From Hortaea werneckii (Eukaryota > Ascomycota > Dothideomycetes > Mycosphaerellales > Teratosphaeriaceae): a DNA stretch of 64,000 nt. Of the stretch, positions 19,124 through 31,422 are shown piece after piece. The notes beneath the pieces were generated by a model. It had not been told where the DNA came from. It made no database searches and was given only the letters and a program-made list of their open reading frames with translations. The position numbers and the translations under genes were made by a program. The DNA lies in the NCBI GenBank assembly GCA_037044905.1, contig JBAOKB010000043.1:1-64000 (forward strand). Reading direction: 5' to 3'. The first letter of the stretch is position 1. Each line of letters begins with the position of its first letter.

Positions 19124-20549
19124 TTCCAAGGTTGGGAAGTGGAAAAGCTGGTGTCACCGGTGGCTGTAGTGTTGCTGTTGCTTGCCAGCAACGTGCGCCC
19201 GTTACAAAGACACAGCCAGAAATGTATTGTGAACCTGCATTTTTCGTCGACGCTCCGCCGTGAGGTGCCCAATGATGGAACCTGCGGGTATTCCCGTCAT
19301 GACATCAGGCAGCAGCCTGCACCTGTGGCCTTGTGCCTGAGGCTGCAGAGCTGTTATGGCGGCGTCTACCTTATCTCAATTGGGAAAGCCGAAGTTGCCT
19401 CGGTTAGCATGAGGCATCACACCGGTTCAACTGGGTTGACACCTGGGTTACATGGTACGTTTAATACTACGGCCTCTTAGGCAAGAGGTTCTTTTGTGGA
19501 GTGAAGAATGGTCCAGCTCGACTGCTCCCATGCGGGCTCGACTGGACGCTCTGGTCCATATTCAGGTACCGTTCCTCTTCAACTTTCTCATGCACCTCCC
19601 ACAACCCGCGCCAAGGTAGCCCTGCATGAGCATCCCAAGCACCATGAGGCTCAACCCATGTGCCCGTCCGCACGACCGGATGCTACGCCTCGTGGCACTG
19701 GCGTCATGAAGGCACCCGTCTCTTCAGCCTTACACGATGGAGTCTTATCCAGCTGGTACCTCCTCCCGTGGCAGGCAAAATAGCCTTCAAGATTCCTGGA
19801 GGCCAAGTATCTGGGGAGATGGAGAGATGGGGTACCAAGATCTGGATATAGACTTCGCTCCTTGGCACTTACGCCTCCGCTGATCCGGCGGCGCAGTTGG
19901 ACCTATCGCAGCCCCCTTTGAGCGGACCTAGGCGACGGCGGTGTCGACATGGACACAGACGAGGACCGCTGCTAGTAGCAGAACAGGGCGTGTCGACAGC
20001 CGTTCCTGCTGTCTTGTCCCCGTCACTCACTGCCAAACGAATCATTCATGATACACACCCATGGCTTCCAGCGCATCCTAGGATTGCCAAACCCATGGAC
20101 ACCAACGTTCTGCGTAAACGCATGTCCGTGCTCATGATGTTCGTATGACTGGAAGGTGGGCCTAGCCAAACATCTTACCCCCCGAGCCTTGTTAAACTTT
20201 CCTGGGGTGTGGGGGTCAAGACGTGCGAGAGTGTGGGACTCACGCGGGACGCATGTGCTGAGATCCACGTATAACTGCCCTGCATGTCATTCTGAAGCCA
20301 CACCAGCCTTGCACTCGTCAGATACTCTGGCGCCAATGGAGAATTCTCTGGGCAAACGTCCGGCATACTAGTAGCTTTATCAACAATCTCCAAGTGCCAA
20401 GGCAGTAGGCACGGCCGACATATCTGAAGTCCGCGGACCGTATGCGGACCGTATGTGGTATCTATATGAGATGTCCTCCGGTGAAATGTTGCCACCTATG
20501 TCCTCTTGCAATCGTCCTTCTCACACGGTCCATCTCACGCTTTCCCACG
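19124..20549. other. 1.4-kb divergent intergenic region
   Basis: Lies between the phosphatase start (minus) and the MFS carrier start (plus). No ORF here reads like a conserved protein. A cluster of CGG-containing repeats sits about 100 nt before the MFS start. Confidence 0.4.
20429..20456. promoter_or_regulatory. Candidate Zn2Cys6 binding cluster upstream of the MFS carrier
   Basis: The string holds the palindrome TCCGCGGA followed by two direct copies of GCGGACCGTAT. CGG half-sites repeated at this spacing are the sort of target bound by Zn2Cys6 factors. It ends about 95 nt before the MFS start codon. Function is inferred from pattern and position only. Confidence 0.35.
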
Positions 20550-22528
20550 ATGGCTTACTCTCACGGAACCTATAACGCGGACACGCTGCAGCGCGAAAAC
20601 GTCAGCGACTCGAGCGATCAGTCCCTATCACAAGGCAAGGAAGAAGGAGCAGTGTACCGGGAGAACGTTGTAGAGTCGAACGAGACCGACCTTGCTCCTG
20701 CCCACGATGGTTTCCAAAAGGAAGTGCTGGAGACAGCCGACCCTCACTTCACCGTGAGTAAGGCGAGAGAACAGCAGTTGGTCTACCCATCCGTGTCAAG
20801 TTTTCGCCAATATTTTCGGGCGCGCTGACACCTCCACGTCATTTAGGCTCATTCGAAAGCTCGACATTCGAATTCTCCCAATGATTATGTGGATGTACCT
20901 CATGAGTTTCATGGATCGAGGTGCGAAAGCTCGATTCTGTGAAAAGAAAGCATCACGACTGACCCTACATATCTAGTCATCATTGGTGCTGCCAGACTTT
21001 ACGGCGTGGAAGAGGACCTGAATCTTGGACCGAACCAGTTCCAGCTCGCCGTGTCCATTTTGTTCGTCACATACTGTGTAAGTGTTATCTCTAGCATTCC
21101 ATGTCGTACAGTCGACCAGTCAGGATTCTAATACTTCTTTGCTAGATTTTCGAAACACCCTCGAACTTGATAATCAAGCGTCTGAACCCGGCGTACTACC
21201 TATGTGGATTGACTTTCTGCTGGGGAATCATTGCAACCTTCACGGCATTCGTGCAAGGGATCGGCGGTCTACTTGCTTGCCGTCTTCTTCTGGGAATCGT
21301 AAGTCAAGCTGCAGACGGCTCGTGGACGAGACCTGACTAACAGCACCACTAGTTTGAAGCAGGCTTCTTCCCGGGAGTGGTGAGTCTTTTAATTCCCATA
21401 ATCACGCTTCGACAGTTGTGCAGTAACTAATCAGTGTCAACAATAGATTATCTACCTCACCATCTTTTACAACAAGAGAGAGTTAGCACTACGCACCGGC
21501 TACTTCTTCTCTGCTGCCGCCATCTCCAGTGCGGTCGGTGGTCTGGTAGCTTACGGCATCGGTGAGGGAATGGATGGCACGGCTGGGTGGCGTGCCTGGC
21601 GATGGATCCTCCTCATCAATGGAGCTGCGACCGCAGTCACAGCACCATTTGTGCCATTCATCCTTCCAGGCAGCGTCGAGAAGGCCAGATTCTTGACCGA
21701 CCAAGATCGCAAAGATCTTCTTTGGCTGCGCACCTCCGAAGTAGGCCAGACAGCTTCGGGCCAAGATCTTCAAAAGAAGGACGTTATGGATGGTGTGAAG
21801 GATTGGAAGACTTAGTAAGTACAGATACCAGGACATTCACCTCGGTAGCTGCACGAATATGCTGACATGTTTTGTCTAGTGCGTACGGTCTGGCCCAATT
21901 CTGCTCCCACCTGATGCTTTACTCTTTCTCGGTGTTCCTTCCCACGGTCATCAGCCGCTTGGGTGAATTCGACCGCGGTGAATCCAACGCTCTCACGGTA
22001 CCCGTGTTTGCGCTCGGCGCGATCGTCTACATCATAAGCTGCTGGGCAAGCGACAGGTTACAGGTTCGGGGACCATTTACCATGGGAGCTTTTCTCGTGG
22101 CAATCGTTGGATACGCGATGCTCATCTCCAACGGTGACGTGGCTGTCAAGTTCGCCGGAACTTTCATTGTCGCTTGCGGTTGTTATACGTCAGTAGGGTT
22201 GGGTTTCGCCTGGCTTGCGTCCAACAACCCGCGATACGGCAAGAGAGCTTATGCTAGTGGCATGCAAATCACCATTGGCAATTCCGCGGGTGTCGCGGCG
22301 CCTTTCTTGTTCGCAGACAGCACTGAGCCCAGATTCATCCCCGGCTATTCGGCTTCGATTGCCACGCTTGCCGTGGGCATGTGCATCCATGCCGTCATGT
22401 CGTACTGGTTCCATAAACAGAACAAGAACAGAGCTGCTGGAAAGGAAGATTGGAAGATGGAGGGCAAGACTCCTGAAGAGGTGGCTGACATGGGTGATCT
22501 GAATCCGATGTACAGATACACCATTTGA
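20550..22528 (+). CDS. MFS transporter, anion:cation symporter (allantoate/nicotinate permease-like)
   Basis: Seven exons (20550-20776, 20847-20920, 20977-21077, 21146-21298, 21353-21379, 21447-21814, 21880-22528) give 532 aa; exon 5 is only 27 nt. After a hydrophilic N-terminus comes LIRKLDIRILPMIMWMYLMSFMDR, the usual first helix and DR motif of this family. Later come PSNLIIKRLNP, FEAGFFPGV and a central loop ending WKTYAYGLAQF, then the second six-helix bundle. The layout fits Dal5/Tna1-type carriers of organic anions. It is expected in the plasma membrane. The substrate cannot be told from sequence. Confidence 0.9.
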
Positions 22529-23011
22529 GCTGGCCCAGGATGGACGCTCAATGGCATTACATCTAGACAAATACATAGATTTGGAACACGCAAGACATTG
22601 ACTGAAGTACGCATAAATATCTCACCGCCCCATACCGCGACATAAAGTACAATTAACTCTACTGGCCCTTAAGTGGGAAGTTGAGTCGGAGCAAATCAAA
22701 ACGTCCTGTTCGATTTGAGTCAAGTTCTCTTTCAGGTCCCAGTCAGCTTAAATGGAAGTGTTCTGCATCTTTCGCCTCTACATTACTTCCCGGTGAAACG
22801 TGAACACGCGCCGACGCATAGGCGAAAAATCTCTTTGCCCTAGCGCCTTCAATGCCAACGAAGGAATGCTCGTTGCCCAGCCTTCAGGGTCTCGAAGCCC
22901 GACCGAGCGAAGCGACGCTGGACTTGCCACCGGACCTTCGCTCAGAAACACCGGCTCCAGAATCTCAGCCGTTCCATTTTGACTGGACGAACATTGAATC
23001 TTGTATGAATC
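22529..23011. other. Spacer before the DUF885 peptidase
   Basis: Both flanking genes read rightward. A short open frame from ATG 22852 overlaps the peptidase start in another frame and could be an unspliced 5' exon (it reads HFDWTNIES), but I found no convincing junction. Confidence 0.35.
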
Positions 23012-24736
23012 ATGACCCGGAATGCTGTGTTAGAAACGGCTTCGAAAGATCCTGCCCGCTCAGACTTGACTCATACTGTCCCGATCCTCGATGTAGATAT
23101 CAGTCAACTGATAACAACAATTCGTGAGGACGTCAAAGATATTACGTCGTTCTATGAATGCAGCTACTCACGCACGCGATTGAGGCGCTTGCGGGCCTAC
23201 CTTGGGGCCAGACGCACAGAGTTGACCAGCGTCTGCTACTCACATCTGAATCAGGAAGGCCAAGTGGACTACATTTTGTTGAAGAAGTATCTCGATCGTC
23301 AGCTCGAGGGACTCGATACGATTCCAGAGCGCAATGCGGAGCTGGAACCTTTCCTCGAGCCTTTCGCTATGACTCTCATCGAACTGGTTGAAGAGAGGCA
23401 GCGGGTGGCACCCGTGGCAGGCCAACGTGCAGCTGGTATACTGTCTACAGCTTGCCAGGACATAGAAGGCAAGCGGGCAGCTGTCAAGAGTGGTCACCTT
23501 CGTTGCCATAGTGAGAAAGAACGCTTAGCGGTGTATAGAGCTCTTGGTATCCTGCACGAGCTGCAGAGGTTGTTTGAGGAGTGGATCGGTTTCTATCAAG
23601 GGTACGATCCAGAGTTCACCTGGTGGGTCGTCGCGCCTTGCAAACAACTGTTGCACTTGCTTCCGCAACTGGCAAGGTCGTTCAAAGAAGATTTACTCGG
23701 AATCGGAAATGGAAAAAAGGACGCCATTGTTGGACAACCTGCTGGCCGCGAAGCCATCTTGAAAGATCTGGACGAGCAATTCATTGCTTACGCACCTGAA
23801 GAGCTTATTCGAATCGCTGAGCAGGAGTACGCATGGTGTGAGGCTGAGATGATAAAGGCCTCGAACAATCTTCGTTATGATCAAGACTGGAAAAGCGCAC
23901 TGGAGCAGGTGAAGAACATGTATGTGAGACCAGGTCAACAGACACATCTCGTTCGCGAACTAGCCGAAGAAGCCATCGACTATGTGAAGAAGCACGATAT
24001 GGTCACGATACCAGATGTTGCAGCGGAGTTCTGGAAAACGGACATGATGAGCCCAGAACGTCAGAAAGAGAATCCATTCTTCCTCGGCGGTGAGCGCATT
24101 ATAGTCTCGTACCCGACGGATACGATGAGCCATGAGGATAAGCTGATGAGCATGCGCGGTAACTCGAGACCATTCTCCCGCAGTACAGTCTTCCACGAGC
24201 TTGTGCCTGGCCACCATTTGCAGTATCACATGATCAAGCGCTACAGAAACTACCGTAGTCTCTTCAGCACACCTTTCTGGATTCAAGGCTGGGCATTTTA
24301 CTGGGAGCTCATCCTATGGGATCGTGGGTTTGCTAGTACGCCGGAGGACAAGATTGGAATGCTGTTTTGGCGCATGCACCGCTGCGCCCGCATCGTCTTC
24401 AGCCTCAAGTTTCATCTTGGCAAGATGACTCCGCAGGAATGCGTTGAGTACTTGGTAGCAAAAGTTGGGCATGAAAGAGCGACGGCTGAAGGGGAAGTAC
24501 GGCGCAGTTTCAGCGGGAGTTACTCACCATTGTACCAGGCAGGATACATGCTAGGGGCGTTGCAGTTCTACACCCTGCGAAAGGAGACAGTGGACGCAGG
24601 TGGCATGACGGAGAAGCAGTTCCACGATCAAATCTTGAAAGAGGGCGAGATGCCAATCGAAGTATTGAGATCGCTGTTGCATGAGAGTCCATTGAAGCTA
24701 GAACACCGGGTTTCTTGGAGGTTCTACAACCTTTAG
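23012..24736 (+). CDS. DUF885-family putative metallopeptidase
   Basis: Single exon of 574 aa. The zinc-site signature is FHELVPGHHLQ, with H395, E396, H401 and H402, which is the HE...GHH pattern of the DUF885 family. A downstream stretch, QGWAFYWELIL, supplies the expected third ligand region (Glu). The C-terminal SYSPLYQAGYMLGALQFYTLRKE is also characteristic. Length is normal for the family. No signal peptide is seen from the chosen start, so it may be cytosolic; an upstream exon could change this. Bacterial members are suspected peptidases; fungal substrates are not established. Confidence 0.87.
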   Translation: MTRNAVLETASKDPARSDLTHTVPILDVDISQLITTIREDVKDITSFYECSYSRTRLRRLRAYLGARRTELTSVCYSHLNQEGQVDYILLKKYLDRQLEGLDTIPERNAELEPFLEPFAMTLIELVEERQRVAPVAGQRAAGILSTACQDIEGKRAAVKSGHLRCHSEKERLAVYRALGILHELQRLFEEWIGFYQGYDPEFTWWVVAPCKQLLHLLPQLARSFKEDLLGIGNGKKDAIVGQPAGREAILKDLDEQFIAYAPEELIRIAEQEYAWCEAEMIKASNNLRYDQDWKSALEQVKNMYVRPGQQTHLVRELAEEAIDYVKKHDMVTIPDVAAEFWKTDMMSPERQKENPFFLGGERIIVSYPTDTMSHEDKLMSMRGNSRPFSRSTVFHELVPGHHLQYHMIKRYRNYRSLFSTPFWIQGWAFYWELILWDRGFASTPEDKIGMLFWRMHRCARIVFSLKFHLGKMTPQECVEYLVAKVGHERATAEGEVRRSFSGSYSPLYQAGYMLGALQFYTLRKETVDAGGMTEKQFHDQILKEGEMPIEVLRSLLHESPLKLEHRVSWRFYNL

Positions 24737-25297
24737 TATCCCAGGTCTAACCTTGAGCACGAGTATAGTTTCTTTGAAAGTCGTTAATGTGATTTTGCTG
24801 GTGTAAATTCAAGTCAGTGATCTACAACTGACCTTCCTTCAAATCAGACCAGGGTCCGCATTACGCAAATGTAATAGGCGAGTTGTCAGGAATCAACGGA
24901 GGCCCTCACAACTCCATCGTTCGCTTCGCCCGTATCTCCTCCTATGAGTGCAATCTATACGCACCATATCCCGCTTGGGAGTCGGCCTATCCGGCTCTCG
25001 GCATACTGAAAGCTTGCAACTCTTATCTCGCATACGAGAAACTGCCCTAAAGCTTGCTTGGTTACACTACAGTGTGGTTTCATGGCACCATTGATACCTG
25101 GTGCTGCAACCTTGATGTGTTCTTGCACGATCGGCAAGGTCTCGCCATGGAAGCGAGGTAGGGTGTGGTTCTGCGTATAGCTAATGCCTCCGTGCCACAT
25201 CAAGCGTAAGGTCATCTTTCAAACTGTTTCGATGCTCGTATGGCTTGTCTGATCTTGCATTTCTACCCCATTTTGCTCTCCATTCGCTACTTATAAT
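24737..25297. other. Promoter-side spacer of the OPT gene
   Basis: Contains an 86-aa minus-strand open frame (24955-25215) that resembles nothing I know and lies in the OPT upstream region, so I do not call it. No other structure seen. Confidence 0.35.
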
Positions 25298-28013
25298 ATG
25301 ACACTACAGTTCCATAATCCTTTCAGGATCACATCCCGGAGGACTAGTCATGGTGAGATCGAAGAAATGCCCGAGACCAAGACAGAGTCGACCGTCGAGG
25401 CTCAGGCACTCGGGAATGCTTCTTCGCTACAACGCTCGCACCAGAACGATCCAAACCTACCAATTGAGGACATAAAGGCGCTCAATGAAGCCGTAAAGAC
25501 TGGCAATGTTGAGGAATTCCTTGAAGAAGAAGATCGTCTCACCAGACGGTCACCTTATGAGGCAGTCCGAGCTGCTGTCCGCGAGACAGATGGTGAAGAG
25601 GTGGCAAATACTGTACGTGCATGGATTCTTGGTTTCATCTTCGTAACGGCAGCAGCTGGTATCAACATGTTTCTTAGCATGAGGAGGTAAGTCCGAATGT
25701 GATCAAGCCCGCGGCCTTCGGTCTTGCACTCATGACTTTGCTAATAGCGCTCATCGTCCAGTCCAGCCATCACCATTCCCACAGTCGTTATTCTATTGCT
25801 CGTTTACCCAGTCGGCTGTCTTTGGGCCAAATTCATGCCGACAAGGAAGTTCAATATTCTTGGCGCCGAATGGACTCTAAACACTGGTCCTTTTACAATC
25901 AAAGAACACACAGTAATAACTCTAATGGCCAATGTCACGGCTGGCTATGCCTACAGCACCGATGCTCTATTGGCTCTCAAAGCAAAACCTTTGTACAATC
26001 TAGAAATGGGCTGGGGCTTCCAGATTCTATTCACTCTGAGCTCCCAGGTCATAGGAATTGCTCTGGCCGGCATGTTTCGACGTTTCTTGGTCTGGCCAGC
26101 AGCTTTGATATGGCCTGCGAACTTCTCGATCACGACTTTGCTATACGCACTACACGACAAGAGCAAGTCTGACCCGGCCAAAACCAATGGTTGGCAGATC
26201 TCACGTTATCGGTTTTTCGTCTATGTCGCATCCGGATCTTTTGTATACTACTGGTTCCCGGGTGTCATTTGGCAGGGCCTATCCGTCTTCTCCTTTGTAA
26301 CCTGGATTAAACCAAACAATGCCACCATCAATCAACTGTTCGGCGGCTTCACAGGACTGTCTCTCATTCCGCTGACATTTGGTCGGTCTGCCTTTGTGTT
26401 GCGACTGCTTGGATCTTTGGCTAAACTTGAATCTCAGATTGGACATATGTCACTGCGTACCTCCAGGACCCTCTGCTCTCCCCAACGTTCTCCCACCTCA
26501 ACACCTTGATAGGACTCGGCATTTTTGTCATCTTGACTACTATCGGTAATGCATTTTGAAACCTTCTGGGTGCGCAAACTAATCCAAAGCACAGGTATTT
26601 CGTACACTGGTGCCCTTTACTCTGCCTATCTGCCAATCAACACGTCTACGACGTTTGACAACACCCAGAGTCAATACGATGTCTCCAAGATCCTCGGCCC
26701 CGGCTTTTCCTTCGATCTTGCCAAATACAAGAAGTACTCGCCGATGTTCCTCGCACCGACGTTTGCTCTCAACTATGGACTGAGCTTCGCCGCACTCATC
26801 GCCTCAATCGTGCACACAATCGTCTACCACCGGAGCGAGTTGTGGGCCCGCTTCAGGCTTGCACGACAGCAAGAACCGAATGATGTACACATGAGACTCA
26901 TGTCCAAATACCGCGAAGCGCCTGAGTGGTGGTACGCTGCTTTGTTCGTCCTCGGGACAGCATTTGGGCTTGCTACAGTGCTCGGATATTCTTCTCAGCT
27001 GCCATGGTGGACGTCAGTTGTCACCCATAATCCTGTGTGAAACGAATGCGCTGACCGTTCTCTGTGCACAGATACTTCGTATCGCTTTTTGTTGCCTTCG
27101 TCTTCATTATTCCCTGCTGCATGATCCTTGGTATTACGAACATCATGCTTTCTCTGAATGTGTAGGTGGATGCTTCTACTGACAAGTCATCAATGAAGCT
27201 CTGACATATCAATCTCTTGTTGATAGGATATCGCCGTACTTGGCCGGCTTCATGATACCGGGAAAGCCGATTGGAGTCATGATCTTCAAGGTCTACAGTA
27301 CGATAGTCCTTGGACAAGCCCAGACGTACAGCCAGGACCTCAAGCTCGCACATTACATGAAAGTGCCCCCAAGGATAACGTTCTGGGCCCAAGTGGTCAT
27401 GACACTCTGGGCTTCAATCGTCCAAGTGGCCGTCATGAATTGGACTCTGGGCAGCATCGACGGCGTCTGCTCTGCAGAACAACCAAGCCATTTCACTTGT
27501 CCGAATGGACGAACATTCTTCTCGTCCAGCATTACTTGGGGCGTCATCGGCCCTCAACGCATGTTTGGCCCAGGATCGATATACGCCTCTTTCAACTACT
27601 TTTGGCTTGTGGGAGCTCTCTTGCCGGTTGCGTTCTTCACTTTAAATAGAGTGTTCCCGCACCGACGTCTCCGATTCCTGCATGCCCCGGTCATGCTTGG
27701 TGCGATGGCATGGTTGCCTCCGGCCACTCCGCTGTCTTTCACCTCTTGGGCATTTGTCGGCTTGCTCTTCAACTATTGGATCCGCAAGCGTTGGAACGGC
27801 TGGTGGAGCACTTACAACTACATAACAGCCGCTGCGTTAGACTCGGGACTCATTATCGCGACCTTGGTCATCTTCTTTGCCATTACACTACCGGAAGTCA
27901 CTGTGCCGCAGTGGTGGGGTAACGTGCAAGTGTTGGAGACAATGGATTCACTCGGAACAGCCATCAGAAGGACGGTGACGGACGGTGACACCTTCGGTCC
28001 AAAACAATGGTAG
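25298..28013 (+). CDS. OPT-family oligopeptide transporter
   Basis: Six exons (25298-25686, 25762-26381, 26438-26545, 26595-27012, 27072-27161, 27227-28013) give 803 aa, a normal size for this family. A soluble N-terminus of about 110 aa precedes many hydrophobic helices. Family segments include ITIPTVVILLLVYPVG, FTIKEHTVITLMANV and, across the last intron, SPYLAGFMIPGKPIGVMIF followed by VYSTIVLGQAQTYSQDLKL. These match the oligopeptide branch (Opt1/Isp4) rather than the yellow-stripe branch. It is likely a proton-coupled importer of tetra- or pentapeptides or glutathione in the plasma membrane. The DUF885 peptidase upstream is on the same strand; a functional link is only a guess. Confidence 0.93.
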
Positions 28014-28610
28014 ACGCCGAGCAAATGAGAAACCGCCAAGGTCCAGACAGAAGGAGGAAACGCTTGTGCAGGGGTTCATCGAAAATCAAAAGTACCGATC
28101 ATGGGGTCGACCAGCACTTATTGGCTGGTCTTACCGGGCGCTGGGTCGAAATCAATGACGTGCGATGAACCTGGACTGCTAGGATTTAGAGATGCAGAAG
28201 AAAGAGGAATCGGTCTTTGTGTAAGTTTGAGCTTCGTAGGCTGTTCTTGCATTGTGTTGCCATCCTATTGCCGACAGGTAAATACATGTAGGGCATGATG
28301 ATGGCCATAAAGCCTGCTGTACGGACCAGCTAGAAAGCTCAGAGAAACAGCAGAGACGGATACCAATGTTGACGCAAAGCTACATCCAACATTTGGTACT
28401 TTTCGGAAGTGACAAGGACAACCATGGTGCAATGTGACCCCCGTGCTGTACGCATACTTCGATGCGCTCGAAAAGACTGGGCTCAGTGTCGAAGAAGTGC
28501 AGCTGGATAGCGTGAAGAGATGGCAAGGACCATACTCATGCTCATTTCAAGCCTGTAGCTGGGCAACTGTGCGGGATGCAGGATTCCAAACCTCTGCGCG
28601 TTCGTGCTAA
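28014..28610. other. Convergent intergenic region
   Basis: Between the stops of the OPT transporter and the first acyltransferase. No gene or notable structure seen. Confidence 0.4.
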
Positions 28611-30230
28611 TCACAGCCTGGCTTTCACAACATGCGTATTGTTTGCAGCGTGAAGGACATCATGTTTGATGAATTGTCTCTCGCTCGCCTTGTTCATCAT
28701 AGCATCCGAAGAAAGCCGTTCCATGGTCACAGTCTCACCAGCGATCATGACTTCGATATCACCATTTTCCCATCGAGGCAGTATGGTTATCTCCCCGGCA
28801 GGTATCGACCTGCCAAGATACGGCTCGCGGAACGCATCAGGCTTACCTAAGCCAGGTCCCCAGCTTGTGGACATGATAGCTGCAGCCCGTGAGTGGTCGG
28901 TGATAAGCAAATCCATGGGCCCACGGGGAATGAAACAGGGCAACTGCGGCGAGCGGTGGACCAGCTCGAGCAATGTGAGGTATTCCTCTCTGTTCCAATT
29001 GTCATTGACCTGCCTCAAGACCGTAGCAGTCTTCCCTAGACCGCTCGCTTGATCCGAAGGCAGCAGCTCTTGACTCCAAACTTTCGCTTTGAAAACATCG
29101 ACAGCTGCAGGGAGATAGTTTTGCGGGAGTGGAGGTTCTAGTCTTCGCCTTACATCCCCAGCAAAACAGCATGTGGAGTCTCCAGGCATTGAGCCGTTGG
29201 TGTCTCTATCTCCGTACTTCGCGCAGAAGAAGCGCTGCCACAAGAAAGCGGTGAATGCATCCATGGTTGTCAGTCTTGATCCAGAGGGTGCACTCTGCTG
29301 CGCCATGGCTTGAATACCTTTCAGCTGTTTCATTGAAAAGTGCCACACCCCAACTGTGGTCTCTCGCAGCCGATCTTCGTCATGCTCAGCAGCTGTTGGT
29401 ATGTGAGCTCTTGGCATCAGATTCTGCAGTTCCGCCATGGTTCCAGCAACGTCTGTCGGGTCAAGAGGCTTAAACATTTCCAGCTTGTTGCCTCGCTGCT
29501 GAAGTTCCTCCATTGATAGCACATCGCTATTCATGGGGGTGAGACGGCTTCGGTCCATTAGATCGGCGGCGAATGGCGACTCAACGGGAGGGCATGGCTT
29601 AGCACTTGTAGCAGCTTCCGCTATAGCCCGAGTGTTCGCGGCCCATCGTACTATTATATCCCGACCAACCACCAAGTCGCCAATCAGGTGTGAGTAAGCA
29701 CAATATACAGCGATGCCGCCTTTGAGGAGGTTGAACTGTGGAACAACAACAGGATCGCCATCTTGGGCAGCCGGGAATGGATCAGGTCTCAACTCTTTCA
29801 AACCATCTCCCTCTCCGTCTGCAAAAGGGAAGCCGTTTTGAGCCAGCTGATCGTAAGTCGGGAATTCTGCATCTTGGCTAAGGTCGCGGAAGTGCAGTCT
29901 CGTACCAGCTCGCGGCGCTTCAGGTATCTCGACACTATTCGCACCGCGATCGTCCACCCTGATAATGCCAGAGAGAATGGGAATTTCGAAGAGAACTCTG
30001 CTCAGAGCCTGGCGCATGTGCCGAAAGTGCTGATAGGCATCGTCATCTGGCTGCAGAGGGAAGAAGCAGACCGGGCTGGGATAGACTCTTGCACAGAGAT
30101 TCTCGACTGCCGAGCACTGTACTGTCTCTGGTTGGAGAGCACGGGCCGGCTCAACCCAGGCTGAACCAGATCGACAAACTGAAGCCTGCATCTTCGTGCT
30201 ATGGAGTTCGTGGTTTGATGTCAAAGTCAT
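28611..30230 (-). CDS. BAHD-type acyltransferase with PTS1-like tail
   Basis: Single exon, 539 aa from ATG 30230. The catalytic HxxxD motif reads SHLIGD near the end of the first half. A degenerate DFGWG-equivalent, TSWGPGLGKPDAFR, lies in the second half. This matches the fungal transferase family that includes trichothecene 3-O-acetyltransferase-like enzymes, which move acyl groups from acyl-CoA to an alcohol or amine. The last three residues are ARL, which fits the (S/A/C)(K/R/H)(L/M) peroxisomal signal, so peroxisomal location is possible. It is divergent from a second acyltransferase at 31423. The acceptor is unknown. Confidence 0.88.
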   Translation of the reverse strand: MTLTSNHELHSTKMQASVCRSGSAWVEPARALQPETVQCSAVENLCARVYPSPVCFFPLQPDDDAYQHFRHMRQALSRVLFEIPILSGIIRVDDRGANSVEIPEAPRAGTRLHFRDLSQDAEFPTYDQLAQNGFPFADGEGDGLKELRPDPFPAAQDGDPVVVPQFNLLKGGIAVYCAYSHLIGDLVVGRDIIVRWAANTRAIAEAATSAKPCPPVESPFAADLMDRSRLTPMNSDVLSMEELQQRGNKLEMFKPLDPTDVAGTMAELQNLMPRAHIPTAAEHDEDRLRETTVGVWHFSMKQLKGIQAMAQQSAPSGSRLTTMDAFTAFLWQRFFCAKYGDRDTNGSMPGDSTCCFAGDVRRRLEPPLPQNYLPAAVDVFKAKVWSQELLPSDQASGLGKTATVLRQVNDNWNREEYLTLLELVHRSPQLPCFIPRGPMDLLITDHSRAAAIMSTSWGPGLGKPDAFREPYLGRSIPAGEITILPRWENGDIEVMIAGETVTMERLSSDAMMNKASERQFIKHDVLHAANNTHVVKARL

Positions 30231-31422
30231 GTCTTCAACGAAAAGCCATGGTCCGTTGACCTATTCAGAGCGGTCGTGGTTTTGTTGGCGAGTCCTTCAG
30301 CCCTAGATGAGGCTTTGAAGAAGACGACTCCAGGCGAGATCCGGAAAGCTGTCAAGCTGTGAAGGAGCCAGGGGCTAAATCATGCCACTCGTACTGTGCA
30401 CGCAGAGCGTTTCAACATTGATCTTATCATCTCGGTCTCTTTGGTACAGTGGAACGGTCTTAACCAACTACGAGGTCGATCGTTGTAGGGTACCTTGGGT
30501 CCTTGAACGCCGGCGCTCTTGGGGGATCTGCAGGTCCTCAACGCTGTCCAAAGTTTATCAAGGCGCCCGGTGCTTCAATGAGTCAAAGCCTCGGAGTCAC
30601 TATCTGCGAAGCGCTGATCTGGTAGTGAGACAACGGTAGCGTGCACATGTACGACCGAGGCCGGTGATAGTAATGTCTATCGTAGTGGTGATTTGTGCAA
30701 TGGCTGTGATAGGATCGCAAATTGCCTTCGTCTAGTTTCGAGACTCTCCACACTTTCAGGCAGTTCAAGGGAGGTTCCGCCGGTCCCGGGTGATCGCCTC
30801 CAAGCTTATTTTAACCTTTCGCCGAGGCGTTCCGAGAGAGAGCATTCACTGTGAGTAGAGGCATACATGTGACAAACACCTAAACCACTTCAATCGTCCA
30901 CATAGTGCCAATGGCCGATCTGGTGCTCGCCGTGTGGTTGCCATGTTAGGACACACGGAGAACGCTCTATTCCGTACCAGAGAGGCCCCTGGTCGATCAT
31001 TCGCACTTGTAGGGAACTTCCATGCTTCCTGATAGAGGCCCCCTCAAACCCCTCAGGACAGATCATCGGCGCTGGAGTTACCGTCGAGCTATCAACGATG
31101 CTCACCAGCGAGGCATTGTCTCTGCGGGGACAAGATGCCGAAAGGCAAGATCGACACCTTTTTGCAACAAACTCGTTCATGCTGGCTCTTCTCACTGGCG
31201 CTGGTGAGAGCCGGTGAAAGTTTGGCACATTGTGTCATTATGAGGGGAATACTATGCATTCAACCGTTCTCAACGCTGAAAAGCTCGAAGGGCACGCGCT
31301 GAGAGATCTCAAGCCCGCTCTACGTCTCCAGTTGCCTTGTCGGGTGCCAGCAAGCCCATCTTGTCTGTCAAGTCAGCCGTACGTGTGTGGAGTGGCCGCA
31401 TCTCGTTGTACCCATTCATACG
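30231..31422. promoter_or_regulatory. Divergent promoter region between two acyltransferase genes
   Basis: 1.2 kb separate two start codons pointing away from each other. No supported gene lies inside. Shared control of the pair is plausible from arrangement but no specific site was identified. Confidence 0.45.

Noticed and set aside
24955..25215. 86-aa minus-strand ORF as a gene
   Set aside because: No recognisable domain, and it lies in the OPT upstream region. Possible but unsupported.
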